Positions 8,145 to 15,632 of a stretch of DNA of 34,437 nucleotides are shown in pieces. Both the position numbers and the translations under genes were made by a program. The DNA is from Desulfovibrionaceae bacterium. GTDB lineage: Bacteria > Desulfobacterota > Desulfovibrionia > Desulfovibrionales > Desulfovibrionaceae. The stretch is taken from the NCBI GenBank assembly GCA_017454105.1, contig JAFTDR010000215.1, positions 1-34,437 on the forward strand, read 5' to 3'. The notes under the pieces are model-generated. The model was not told where the DNA came from, did not search any database, and saw only the letters and a program-made list of their open reading frames with translations. Within the stretch, counting starts at the first letter, position 1, and each line of letters starts with the position of its first letter.

Positions 8145-8820
8145 ATTAATCCTAGCCCTTGATCTGCCAAACAAAGAACAGGCCCTCTCGCTTATCGACA
8201 GCCTCGGCGGAAAACTCTCCTGGTGCAAGGTCGGCATGGAGCTTTTCACAGGCTCTGGGCCGGATCTCATAGCCGAACTAAAAAAAAGACAGCTCTCGGT
8301 CTTCCTTGATCTCAAATTCCACGACATCCCGCACACAGTCGGGCGCGCCGTAGCCCAGGCAGCGCGCATTGGCGCGGATCTTGTGACTGTCCACTGCCAG
8401 GGCGGCGCGCGCATGCTACAAGAAGCCTGCGCGGTCAAAGAGAGACCGCGTATCTTTGGAGTCACGGTTCTAACCAGCATGGCCCAGGGCGAAATACCGG
8501 GTGTTTCGGCAAATCCCAATGACTTTGCCCTGGATTTGGCTACCCTCGCAGCCACTGCTGGCCTTGACGGCATTGTCTGCTCAGTTCAAGAAGTTGCTGC
8601 GATCAAAAAAAGACACCCCAATCTCCGCGTCCTCTGTCCAGGGATACGCCCGACTTGGGCGGAAAAAAAAGGGACGGCAGACGATCAAAGGCGCACAGCG
8701 ACACCTCAAAAGGCTGTGGCCCTTGGCGCCGATTTTCTTGTTGTCGGTCGCCCAGTGCTTTGCGCCGATAATCCCAGAGAAGCCCTCGAAAAAATTCTTG
8801 ACGAAATGGCCTCATCCTAA
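8137..8820 (+). CDS. pyrF: Orotidine 5'-phosphate decarboxylase
   Basis: Converts OMP to UMP, the last step of de novo pyrimidine synthesis. The 227-residue protein has ILALDLPNK at the N-terminus and the catalytic DLKFHDIP motif with Asp58, Lys60 and Asp63. It also has VTVHCQGGARM, VLCPGIRP and the phosphate-binding ADFLVVGRPV. I prefer the ATG at 8137 over the GTG at 8134 because AAGGA is then 6 nt away. It overlaps gmk by 8 nt, so the two nucleotide-synthesis genes are coupled. Confidence 0.95.
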   Translation: MAELILALDLPNKEQALSLIDSLGGKLSWCKVGMELFTGSGPDLIAELKKRQLSVFLDLKFHDIPHTVGRAVAQAARIGADLVTVHCQGGARMLQEACAVKERPRIFGVTVLTSMAQGEIPGVSANPNDFALDLATLAATAGLDGIVCSVQEVAAIKKRHPNLRVLCPGIRPTWAEKKGTADDQRRTATPQKAVALGADFLVVGRPVLCADNPREALEKILDEMASS

Positions 8821-8841
8821 GTTTTGTGGAGATCCCAGCCT

Positions 8842-9753
8842 ATGCAAAACAATGAACAGCACGTGGATATATCAACAGCAGCCAAGGGCCCAAGCATTCA
8901 CGGCGTTTTCTCGTCGCAAGAAATACGCAAAGTCGGAACCGGCACAACCACACGCAAGAGCGTCCACAAAACCTTCTGGTTTGTCGAACAGAAAGGCAAT
9001 GACATAGTCTGCCAGCCGCTCAACACCAACTATGTGCCCAGCGGTCCCAAAAGGACAATCACTCTAGAGGAACTGCTGACAAAGTTCTCCCCTGAGCCCG
9101 AATTCTACCAAAGCTCGGTCTATCCCAGGATCAAACAGCTCGATAACACAATCAAAAAAGGCGACGACCACTTAAGCAAGGGTGAGAACTTCAGCGCCGA
9201 GCATCAGTACCAGGCGGCGCTCAAAGTGGACTGCGACAATGTGCGGGCCAATTTTGGTATCGGCCTAACCTACCTTGAGCGCGGCGACACATCCAAAGCG
9301 CAGAATATCTTCGATCGTCTGGTCAAGCTCGACAGCGCTTTCGAGGAAGAGCATAAACATCTCTTCAATGAATTCGGCATACAGCTGCGCAAAAATAAAA
9401 TGATCAAACAGTCGATAGCCTACTACGAACGGGCCATCGTCTTGACGCAAAACGACGAAAACCTGTACATGAATGTTGCGCGCGCCTATCTTGAAGCCCA
9501 GGAAATCCCCAAATGCGTTGACAATCTCTTAAAGGCCCTTGAGCTAAACCCGCAACATCTCCAGTCGTTCAAATTCCTCACCTGGCTTATCCAGAAAAAT
9601 ATGGTTCCACTCGACAAGCAGCCCCAGGTCAATGCCGTACTCGCCCAAACCCAGGGCGGACAAGAGGCACAGCCACAAGCTGCGCCGGAGACAGTAGAGC
9701 CAAAGGCTTCCTCCCTTCCCGAACTGCTCGATCACGTAGGAGAGGATTCGTAA
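8842..9753 (+). CDS. Tetratricopeptide-repeat protein of unknown function
   Basis: A 303-residue soluble protein with no signal peptide. The first ~110 residues (including VFSSQEIRKVGTGTTTRKS and FWFVEQ) match no domain I can name. Residues ~115-270 carry about four TPR units, for example AEHQYQAALKVDCDNVRANFGIGLTYLERGD-type and YYERAIVLTQNDENLYMNVARAYLEAQ-type helices. The Gln/Ala/Glu-rich tail is probably disordered. TPR proteins scaffold protein complexes; no partner can be read from the sequence. GGAG precedes the ATG by 10 nt. It sits between pyrF and recJ. Confidence 0.75.
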   Translation: MQNNEQHVDISTAAKGPSIHGVFSSQEIRKVGTGTTTRKSVHKTFWFVEQKGNDIVCQPLNTNYVPSGPKRTITLEELLTKFSPEPEFYQSSVYPRIKQLDNTIKKGDDHLSKGENFSAEHQYQAALKVDCDNVRANFGIGLTYLERGDTSKAQNIFDRLVKLDSAFEEEHKHLFNEFGIQLRKNKMIKQSIAYYERAIVLTQNDENLYMNVARAYLEAQEIPKCVDNLLKALELNPQHLQSFKFLTWLIQKNMVPLDKQPQVNAVLAQTQGGQEAQPQAAPETVEPKASSLPELLDHVGEDS

Positions 9754-9759
9754 TACCCT

Positions 9760-11553
9760 GTGATCGAGGTCAAGGAAGTACCGCCTGTGACGATAGAAAA
9801 ATACTGGCAGTTCCGGGAAACGCGCCCGGGTGTTCACCTCCCCGATATTGCAAAAATACTCAATATTTCCCCCTTTCTTGCCGACATCCTTGTGCGCCGT
9901 GGCTTCACTGATGTCCGGGAAATGGATGCTTTTCTGTCGCCAAGACTAAGCCGCCTCACTCCTCCGAGCAAATGGCCCGACATCCCACATGCTGCGGAAA
10001 TCCTCACAGACGCCCTAGTCCAGGACAAAAAAATCCTCATCTGGGGCGACTACGACGTTGATGGGATCACGGCGACAACTCTCTGCCTCGATATTCTCGA
10101 ACACCATGGCATTCGGGCAGGCTACCATCTCCCCCACCGCCACGCCGAGGGCTACGGCCTCAATATACCGAGCCTTGAGAAGATGCGCGATGAGGGCTAC
10201 GAAGTCCTGCTCACCGTTGACTGCGGCATCTCCAATCTCGAGGCTGTGGCGCGCGCAAAAGAACTTGGGATGACTGTTGTTATCTCCGACCACCATCTCC
10301 CGCAAAAGGAATACCCCTGCGCTGACGCGATCTGCAATCCCAGGATCATGCCGAAAGACAGAACACCGTGCCGCGAACTTGCAGGCGTCGGTGTCGCCTT
10401 CTATCTTATGGCGGAAGTCAACCGCCTTCTTGCCGTACGCATGCAGCACGAGCCCTATCAAATGGATCTGGCTCTCGATCTTGTGGCCTTAGGCACCCTT
10501 GCCGATCTTATGCCGATAGCGGGTGAAAACCGTCTGCTTGTCGCAGGAGGCTTAAAGCACATAAGCCGCGCCCGCAGACTTGGGATCGCGGCGCTTAAAG
10601 TCGTCTCGCGTGTGAACATCACAGCCGAGATGAAGAGTACGGAGATAAGTTTCCGCCTTGTGCCGAGGCTCAATGCCTCAGGCCGCATGCAGCACGCAGA
10701 CACAGCTCTCCGCCTTTTGCGCACAAAAAACCATACCGAGGCCTTAAAACTCGCCCAGGAATTGGACAGCTTAAATACGACACGCCGCAGCGAGGAGGAG
10801 AAAATTCTCCAGGAGGCCCGCACACAGGCACGGGAAGCCCTGACAAAATACCCCTCGTCTCTCATCCTCTATGGATCTCACTGGCACCCTGGGGTCATCG
10901 GCATTGTGGCCTCGCGCATTGTCGAGGAATTCGCACGACCGACCTTTATTCTCTGCGACGCAGGCGACCATCTGAAAGGCTCTGGCAGAACGCTCGGCGA
11001 TCTCGATCTTCACGGCATGCTGACCGAAATCGCGCCCTGCCTGATCTCCTTTGGCGGGCATAAGGCGGCGGCAGCGGTCAATGTGGCGCGCGACAATCTC
11101 GAGCGTCTCCGTCACGACTTCGATGCCTGCGCGGCAAAACATCTCGCAGAACATCCCCAGCGCCAGAAACTTTTAATTGACGGCGAAATCACCCTCTCCC
11201 AGGCCTACTGCGCAGAAACCTTAGCTGAGATCGCTCTCCTTGAGCCCTTTGGCCAGAAAAACCCAGAGCCCATCTTTGCCTCAGGCGAGCTCTTGGTCGA
11301 ACGCCACGACTACTTAGGCTATGACCAGAAAAATATTATGCTCACAGTCTGGGAAGAGGCCTCAGGCATCAGAATGGTCGCCAAAGGCTGGCGGATGGCG
11401 GAACTCTATCCGCCGTCGACCTTGGCCGGAAAACGCGTGCGCCTTGCTTTTGTCTTACGCCTCAACCTCTACCGCGGCCTTGCGACTCCAGAACTCGAAA
11501 TCAAGGACATTCACGGAGTGGCCGAGTCAGACGAAACAAAAGAGCATCCGTAG
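9760..11553 (+). CDS. recJ: Single-stranded-DNA-specific exonuclease RecJ
   Basis: A 5'-3' ssDNA exonuclease for recombination and mismatch repair. The 597-residue protein shows the DHH phosphoesterase motifs: DYDVDG near residue 97, TVDCGISN, and SDHHLP near residue 175. It then has LVALGTLADLMP and a DHHA1 region with KGSGRTLGDLDLHGM and ISFGGHKAAA, followed by the RecJ OB-fold tail. The start is a GTG just after the TPR stop; a GGAGAGGA stretch lies about 13 nt upstream, so a slightly later start (GTG at 9787) is possible. The stop codon lies inside the hairpin that terminates the facing gene. Confidence 0.95.
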   Translation: MIEVKEVPPVTIEKYWQFRETRPGVHLPDIAKILNISPFLADILVRRGFTDVREMDAFLSPRLSRLTPPSKWPDIPHAAEILTDALVQDKKILIWGDYDVDGITATTLCLDILEHHGIRAGYHLPHRHAEGYGLNIPSLEKMRDEGYEVLLTVDCGISNLEAVARAKELGMTVVISDHHLPQKEYPCADAICNPRIMPKDRTPCRELAGVGVAFYLMAEVNRLLAVRMQHEPYQMDLALDLVALGTLADLMPIAGENRLLVAGGLKHISRARRLGIAALKVVSRVNITAEMKSTEISFRLVPRLNASGRMQHADTALRLLRTKNHTEALKLAQELDSLNTTRRSEEEKILQEARTQAREALTKYPSSLILYGSHWHPGVIGIVASRIVEEFARPTFILCDAGDHLKGSGRTLGDLDLHGMLTEIAPCLISFGGHKAAAAVNVARDNLERLRHDFDACAAKHLAEHPQRQKLLIDGEITLSQAYCAETLAEIALLEPFGQKNPEPIFASGELLVERHDYLGYDQKNIMLTVWEEASGIRMVAKGWRMAELYPPSTLAGKRVRLAFVLRLNLYRGLATPELEIKDIHGVAESDETKEHP

Positions 11554-11574
11554 GCTAGAAGCCTTCGGATGCTC
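11542..11574 (-). terminator. Terminator hairpin of the Sel1 gene, overlapping the recJ stop
   Basis: GAGCATCCG (11542-11550) pairs with CGGATGCTC (11566-11574), and inside this AGGCT pairs with AGCCT around an AGA loop, giving 14 bp with one mismatch. Reading the minus strand, the stem is followed by TTTTGTTT, so it is a good intrinsic terminator for the Sel1 gene ending 6 nt away. On the plus strand it contains the recJ TAG and has no T-run, so recJ termination there may be weaker. Confidence 0.8.
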
Positions 11575-11579
11575 CTCGA

Positions 11580-12227
11580 TTACTCCGGCATGGTCTGCTT
11601 GGTCACTATTGTGCCCTCGCGGCCTAAACCCTTCGCCTGTGCCTTGGCGTACCACTCTTTTGCCAGGGCCTGGTCGGCGCTCACCCCGATTCCGTTTTCA
11701 TAGCAGGCCCCGACAAAACGCTCGGCCTGCGCGTAGCCTTGATCCGCACTCTTTTTCGCCCAGGCGAAACTCTCTTTGAAATCCTTGGGCAAACCGTGCT
11801 GACCAGCGTTATAGTACATGGCCATATTGAACTGGGCCTCTGCGGAATTGGCTTCTGCCGCCTTCTTCATAAGCGCAACGGCCTTTGTCGTGTCCTTGGG
11901 AACGCCTAATCCATTCTCGTAACAATAGGCAAGCTGGACTGTCCCCTGGACATCGTTCTGCTCGCTTGCAAGCGCATACCACTTGGCTGCGGTCTCCATA
12001 TTCTGGCTTGTGCCCAGACCATTTTCATAGCAACGGCCGATTAAGACCTGCGCTGTGGGATTGCCGTTCTGGGCGAGAGGATGGAGCAGAGTCAAGGTCT
12101 CTTTATAGCGGCCCACATTGTAGGCCGTCCAGGCTTTTTGAAGTGTCTCCTGATCGCCTGCGATCACAGGGAGAGCGCTCGCCAAGACAAAAAAGGCCAC
12201 AAAAACGATACACAGTGCTTTTTTCAT
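11580..12227 (-). CDS. Secreted Sel1-like repeat protein
   Basis: A 215-residue protein with a typical signal peptide: MKK, a hydrophobic run to about residue 20, and likely cleavage after ALPVIA (residue 23). The mature part holds about four Sel1-type repeats, seen as CYENGLGxxxD/N...AAKWYALAS, AVALMKKAAE, SFAWAKKSADQGYAQAE and CYENGIGVSAD...AKEWYAKAQ. Sel1 proteins are helical scaffolds for protein-protein contacts, often periplasmic; the target is unknown. AAGGAG at good spacing and the signal peptide fix the start at 12227 rather than the longer open frame. It is the only minus-strand gene besides the HAD phosphatase, and is divergent from the DUF177 gene. Confidence 0.88.
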   Translation of the reverse strand: MKKALCIVFVAFFVLASALPVIAGDQETLQKAWTAYNVGRYKETLTLLHPLAQNGNPTAQVLIGRCYENGLGTSQNMETAAKWYALASEQNDVQGTVQLAYCYENGLGVPKDTTKAVALMKKAAEANSAEAQFNMAMYYNAGQHGLPKDFKESFAWAKKSADQGYAQAERFVGACYENGIGVSADQALAKEWYAKAQAKGLGREGTIVTKQTMPE

Positions 12228-12326
12228 ACAACTCCTTGAATTAAAGATAGTCAGTAATCCAGACGGATTCATTCTTACCCGAACGACAGGAAATTGCAAG
12301 ACGCCACCTTGACAGGGTCCGGCGCA

Positions 12327-12875
12327 ATGCTTATCACAAGCTTCATGGTACAAAAACACACTATTCCACTTCTTGACATTTCTGAAAAGGGCCTTGCGAT
12401 CACAGTCGAGGATCAGGATCTTTGGCGATCCGGAATTTTGGAATTCTCCATCCCCTGCACAATCGCAAAACCCCTCATTGCCAAGCTCTCCATCATAAAA
12501 ACACACGAGGGCTGCGTTGTCCGGGGAGATCTTACAGGATCAGTCCTCCTCCCCTGCGACCGCTGCGCCGAGGAGACAAGCATCGAAATCGCCTGGCAGT
12601 TCGACGATTTTGAGCCCAACCCTGGTCTCCCTGATGCGAGCGGGGGTGTTCTTGAAACGCGCATTGTCCACGAGGGTGGTATTGACGCCCTCGACATAGG
12701 GGCACTTTTGTGGGAAGAGTTTTTGCTTGCTCTCCCAGAAAAACCCCTCTGTTCAGAGACCTGCAAGGGACTTTGCCCGCACTGCGGACAGAATCTGAAC
12801 ACTGGCCCTTGCGCCTGCCAAAAAGATGAGGGCGATCCAAGACTTGCCGTGTTCCGCACAATGAGGCACAGCTAG
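12327..12875 (+). CDS. DUF177/YceD-family protein
   Basis: A 182-residue YceD/DUF177 family protein. Conserved features are HTIPLLDISEKGL at the N-terminus, the central LTGSVLLPCDRCAEE, and a C-terminal Cys cluster (CSETCKGLCPHCG...CAC) suited to metal binding. YceD-type genes precede rpmF in very many bacteria; in plants and E. coli the family has been linked to 23S rRNA maturation or accumulation. The start is uncertain: ATG 12327 has AGGG 9 nt upstream; ATG 12345 best matches the family start but lacks a clear ribosome-binding site; TTG 12294 is also in frame. Confidence 0.85.
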   Translation: MLITSFMVQKHTIPLLDISEKGLAITVEDQDLWRSGILEFSIPCTIAKPLIAKLSIIKTHEGCVVRGDLTGSVLLPCDRCAEETSIEIAWQFDDFEPNPGLPDASGGVLETRIVHEGGIDALDIGALLWEEFLLALPEKPLCSETCKGLCPHCGQNLNTGPCACQKDEGDPRLAVFRTMRHS

Positions 12876-12890
12876 TGGCCTTTTATCCCT

Positions 12891-12919
12891 TTGACAAAAT
12901 GGCCCAAACACCGTACAAA
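12891..12919 (+). promoter_or_regulatory. Sigma-70 promoter before rpmF
   Basis: A perfect -35 hexamer TTGACA (12891-12896), a 17-bp spacer and TACAAA (12914-12919) lie in the 151-bp gap after the DUF177 gene. It is the best promoter match in the window and probably drives rpmF-plsX and the fatty-acid genes. Confidence 0.7.
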
Positions 12920-13026
12920 TACACTTTTTACGCTCAAAGGCCCACACGCCATTTTCCTAAAATTGCTCTCAAAACACACAAAGCGTGTTATTTTTTTGTC
13001 CTTTAATCCATGAGGAGCATCGTTTC

Positions 13027-13218
13027 ATGGCTGTTCAGCAAAATAAAAAATCCCGCTCCAGAAAAGGAATGCGCCGTTCCCACGACCGCATTGCTGTCCC
13101 GACGGTTGTCTACTGCCACTGTGGAAGTCCGAGACTGCCACATAAGATCTGCCCCCAATGTGGCGAGTATAGGGGAGAAAAGCATATTGAGATCCAAGAA
13201 GCAGCGACAAGCGAATGA
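13027..13218 (+). CDS. rpmF: 50S ribosomal protein L32
   Basis: A 63-residue large-subunit protein. Basic N-terminus MAVQQNKKSRSRKGMRRSHDR (21 residues here), then a zinc site with Cys30, Cys32, Cys42 and Cys45 (YCHCG...ICPQCG). The CxC spacing of the first pair is what I recall from Desulfovibrio L32. AGGAG is 9 nt before the ATG; an upstream in-frame ATG at 12985 is rejected. The stop overlaps the plsX start (ATGA). Confidence 0.95.
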   Translation: MAVQQNKKSRSRKGMRRSHDRIAVPTVVYCHCGSPRLPHKICPQCGEYRGEKHIEIQEAATSE

Positions 13219-14249
13219 AGGACCAACCAGTCATAGCTGTTGATGCCATGGGGGGTGATTTTGGCCCCGCGGTGGTCGTTCCCGGCGCCATCGAGGCGTC
13301 AAAGCAGTACGGTATTCATGTCAGACTTGTCGGTGACACGGCAAAAATCGAAACAGAGCTTGCCAAACTCACACTCACCGACGCTATGTACGACGTCGTC
13401 CACGCAAGCGATGTTGTGCGCATGAACGATAAGGCAAGTGATGTCGTCCGCCGCAAGAAGGACGCCTCCATTCAGGTTGCCTGCCGTCTCGTCAAGGAGG
13501 GAACGGCCAATGGCGTCGTGAGCGCAGGACATTCCGGTGCAGCGGTCGCCTGTGGGATGTTCACCATAGGCCGACTGCCCGGCGTCGAGCGGCCTGCCTT
13601 AGCTGCTATGCTGCCTACGGAAAAAAATCCCGTCGTCGTCATTGATGCCGGAGCCAACGTTGACTGCAGACCGTACCACCTTTTTCAATTTGGCCTTATG
13701 GGCGATGCCTTTGCCCGCGATCTCTTAAATTACCCCTCCCCGCGCGTGAGTATTTTAAGCATAGGCGAGGAGGAGGGAAAGGGGAACTCGCAGGTCAAGG
13801 ACACCTATGAGCTGCTCAAAATGGCGCAAAACATTAACTTTATCGGAAACGCCGAGGGACGGGACATCTTTACAGGCAATATTGATGTCGTTGTCTGCGA
13901 CGGTTTCGTAGGCAATGTCGTCGTGAAAATGAGTGAGGGTCTTGCGTCATCGCTTGTGCGCATGCTCAAGGGCCTCTTTACTTCCGGTGTGCTACCGGCG
14001 CTCGGAGCGATGCTCGCCAAGGGTGCGTTCAAAAAATTTGCACGGACAATTGACTACGCCTCCTACGGCGGGGCCCCCCTGCTTGGACTCAAGGGTCTTG
14101 TCATAGTCTGCCATGGACGATCGAACAGCTTAGCTATGAGCAATGCCATCAAGATGGGTGGAACGTTCGTCAGGAAGGAAACCAACGCGCGTCTTGCCGA
14201 GGCGATCGTCGCAAACGAGGAGTTGACCCGCTTCTCGCGGGGCCTGTAG
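13215..14249 (+). CDS. plsX: Phosphate acyltransferase PlsX
   Basis: Makes acyl-phosphate from acyl-ACP, the first step of phospholipid synthesis by the PlsX/PlsY route; a peripheral membrane enzyme. The 344-residue protein begins IAVDAMGGDFGP and shows VVSAGHSGAAVACG, VVIDAGANVDC, LSIGEEEGKGN and VVCDGFVGNVVVK, all family signatures. It overlaps rpmF by 4 nt. The usual next gene, fabH, is not present; fabG follows after 41 nt. Confidence 0.96.
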   Translation: MKDQPVIAVDAMGGDFGPAVVVPGAIEASKQYGIHVRLVGDTAKIETELAKLTLTDAMYDVVHASDVVRMNDKASDVVRRKKDASIQVACRLVKEGTANGVVSAGHSGAAVACGMFTIGRLPGVERPALAAMLPTEKNPVVVIDAGANVDCRPYHLFQFGLMGDAFARDLLNYPSPRVSILSIGEEEGKGNSQVKDTYELLKMAQNINFIGNAEGRDIFTGNIDVVVCDGFVGNVVVKMSEGLASSLVRMLKGLFTSGVLPALGAMLAKGAFKKFARTIDYASYGGAPLLGLKGLVIVCHGRSNSLAMSNAIKMGGTFVRKETNARLAEAIVANEELTRFSRGL

Positions 14250-14290
14250 TCAGCAATCTTGAAAAAAACGATGCTCACACGAGGGTACCC

Positions 14291-15055
14291 ATGGAAAGCT
14301 GTCCACCCCTTCTCCCAGACGATCCCAAGGTCAGGATCGCTCTTGTCACTGGCGGATCGCGCGGCATAGGCCGGGCCATCGCCAAAACGCTCGCTCTTGA
14401 GAAATTGCACGTCATTCTCACCTATCGCAGTAATACTGAGGAGGCCAAGTCCTGTGTCTCTGAAATTGCCCAAGCCGGGGGCTCGGCTGCGTATGCTCTG
14501 CTTGATGTGGCCGACACAGAGGCGATACGGGCGTTTTTTGCAGGCATAAAAGGCGCCAATCTTTTCTGCCTGGTGAACAATGCCGGTATCACCAAGGACG
14601 GCCTTCTTCTCAGGATGAAGGAAAGCGATTTTACCTCTGTCCTCGATGTCTGCTTAAAAGGCACCTTCGTCGCTTCCCAGGAAGCCGCGAAGCTTATGAC
14701 GAAGAAAAGGACCGGTCGAATTATAAGCATCTCATCGGTTGTCGCGCTGATGGGCAATGCTGGGCAGGCAAACTATACAGCCGCTAAGGCGGGCATAATC
14801 GGGCTCACAAAGACAATGGCCCGCGAGCTTGCCGCGCGCAATATCACCTGCAACGCTATTGCCCCAGGTTTCATTGAAACCGATATGACAGCGCAGCTCT
14901 CCCCTGAGGTCAAAGCACAATACATCTCACAGATTCCGCTCCGCCGCATGGGAACACCAATGGACGTCGCACACGCCGTAGCCTTTCTTGCCAGTGACAA
15001 AGCGGCCTACATCACAGGACAGGTTCTCTCGGTGAACGGCGGAATGTATTCTTGA
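14291..15055 (+). CDS. fabG: 3-oxoacyl-ACP reductase FabG
   Basis: NADPH-dependent reduction of 3-ketoacyl-ACP in type II fatty-acid synthesis. The 254-residue short-chain dehydrogenase has the cofactor motif TGGSRGIG, the NNAGI motif, catalytic Ser in SISSVV, YTAAK (Tyr and Lys), and the PGFIETDM segment. There are about 16 residues before the first strand ([15 protein letters not shown]), a little longer than typical. GAGGG is 5 nt before the ATG. It lies between plsX and acpP. Confidence 0.95.
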   Translation: MESCPPLLPDDPKVRIALVTGGSRGIGRAIAKTLALEKLHVILTYRSNTEEAKSCVSEIAQAGGSAAYALLDVADTEAIRAFFAGIKGANLFCLVNNAGITKDGLLLRMKESDFTSVLDVCLKGTFVASQEAAKLMTKKRTGRIISISSVVALMGNAGQANYTAAKAGIIGLTKTMARELAARNITCNAIAPGFIETDMTAQLSPEVKAQYISQIPLRRMGTPMDVAHAVAFLASDKAAYITGQVLSVNGGMYS

Positions 15056-15074
15056 AGTCAAGATGGAGGATATG

Positions 15075-15323
15075 ATGTCTGATATCGCTGAAAAAGTGCA
15101 AAAAATCATTGTCGATCAGCTGGGCGTTGACGCTGTCAATGTGAAACCCGAGGCGTCCTTCGTCGAGGATCTCGGCGCCGATTCCCTCGATTTGACAGAG
15201 CTTATCATGGCCATTGAAGAGGAATTCGACATAGAAATCGCAGACGAGGACGCTCAGAAGATCCAGAAAGTGCAGGATGCCGTTGCCTATATCGAGGCGA
15301 ATGTGAAGGATTCGAAGGATTAG
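15075..15323 (+). CDS. acpP: Acyl carrier protein
   Basis: An 82-residue acidic carrier of growing acyl chains. The phosphopantetheine site is Ser37 in [12 protein letters not shown] chose the ATG at 15075, giving [10 protein letters not shown], because GGAGGA lies just upstream at 15065-15070; the ATG at 15063 would place that site inside the gene. fabG ends 19 nt before. Unlike the close spacing elsewhere in this run, 309 bp separate it from fabF. Confidence 0.95.
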   Translation: MSDIAEKVQKIIVDQLGVDAVNVKPEASFVEDLGADSLDLTELIMAIEEEFDIEIADEDAQKIQKVQDAVAYIEANVKDSKD

Positions 15324-15632
15324 GGTAGAGCCTTGGGATTGCGCCCGTCGTCTTTTTGTCATCTCGCGCGGGCCAGGCAAAAAACCCGCGTCGCCCGCCG
15401 CAGGAGGTCAAAACTGTATGTCTTTTGCCCTCTTGCGCGCAGCGCACTGTGATGAGACAGAATATGCGTGGCACGGTCTCCCAAAGGGACCGTGCCATAA
15501 AAATCCAGGGATTTACCGTTCTTTTCCCGTCCGTTTCCGCCCCTCATTGTGCTGACTGCGACTTTGGCCCAAACAGGCACACAGGTATGCGGTCGCTTTT
15601 TTGCCAAACCAGCAATTGTCAAAGGAATTCTC
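15324..15632 (+). other. 309-bp gap between acpP and fabF with hairpin and possible small ORF
   Basis: No gene of normal size. It holds a strong hairpin at 15470-15496 (GGCACGGTC pairing with GACCGTGCC, no T-run after it), a shorter CGCGGG/CCCGCG stem near 15370-15392, and an AGGAGG at 15402-15407. A 45-codon open frame, ATG 15418 to TGA 15555, follows the AGGAGG at 10-nt spacing. The predicted peptide starts MSFALLRAAHCDETEY and matches no family I know. It may be a leader, an attenuator, a spacer or degraded coding sequence. Confidence 0.5.
15418..15555 (+). CDS. Possible 45-residue ORF between acpP and fabF
   Basis: An open frame of 45 codons with a strong AGGAGG 10 nt upstream of its ATG, co-directional with its neighbours. 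The peptide has four Cys and a His/Pro-rich middle and no recognisable domain. The frame runs through a strong hairpin, so ribosomes translating it would open that structure. This may be coincidence; the only support is the ribosome-binding site and position. Confidence 0.2.
   Translation: MSFALLRAAHCDETEYAWHGLPKGPCHKNPGIYRSFPVRFRPSLC

Noticed and set aside
7587..8573. 328-codon minus-strand open frame opposite gmk and pyrF
   Set aside because: It is a shadow of two well-identified genes, with no domain or ribosome-binding site.
12973..12997. AACAC/GTGTT stem followed by ATTTTTTT before rpmF, as an attenuator
   Set aside because: Only 5 bp with an AT-rich stem; too weak to call, though the T-run is notable.
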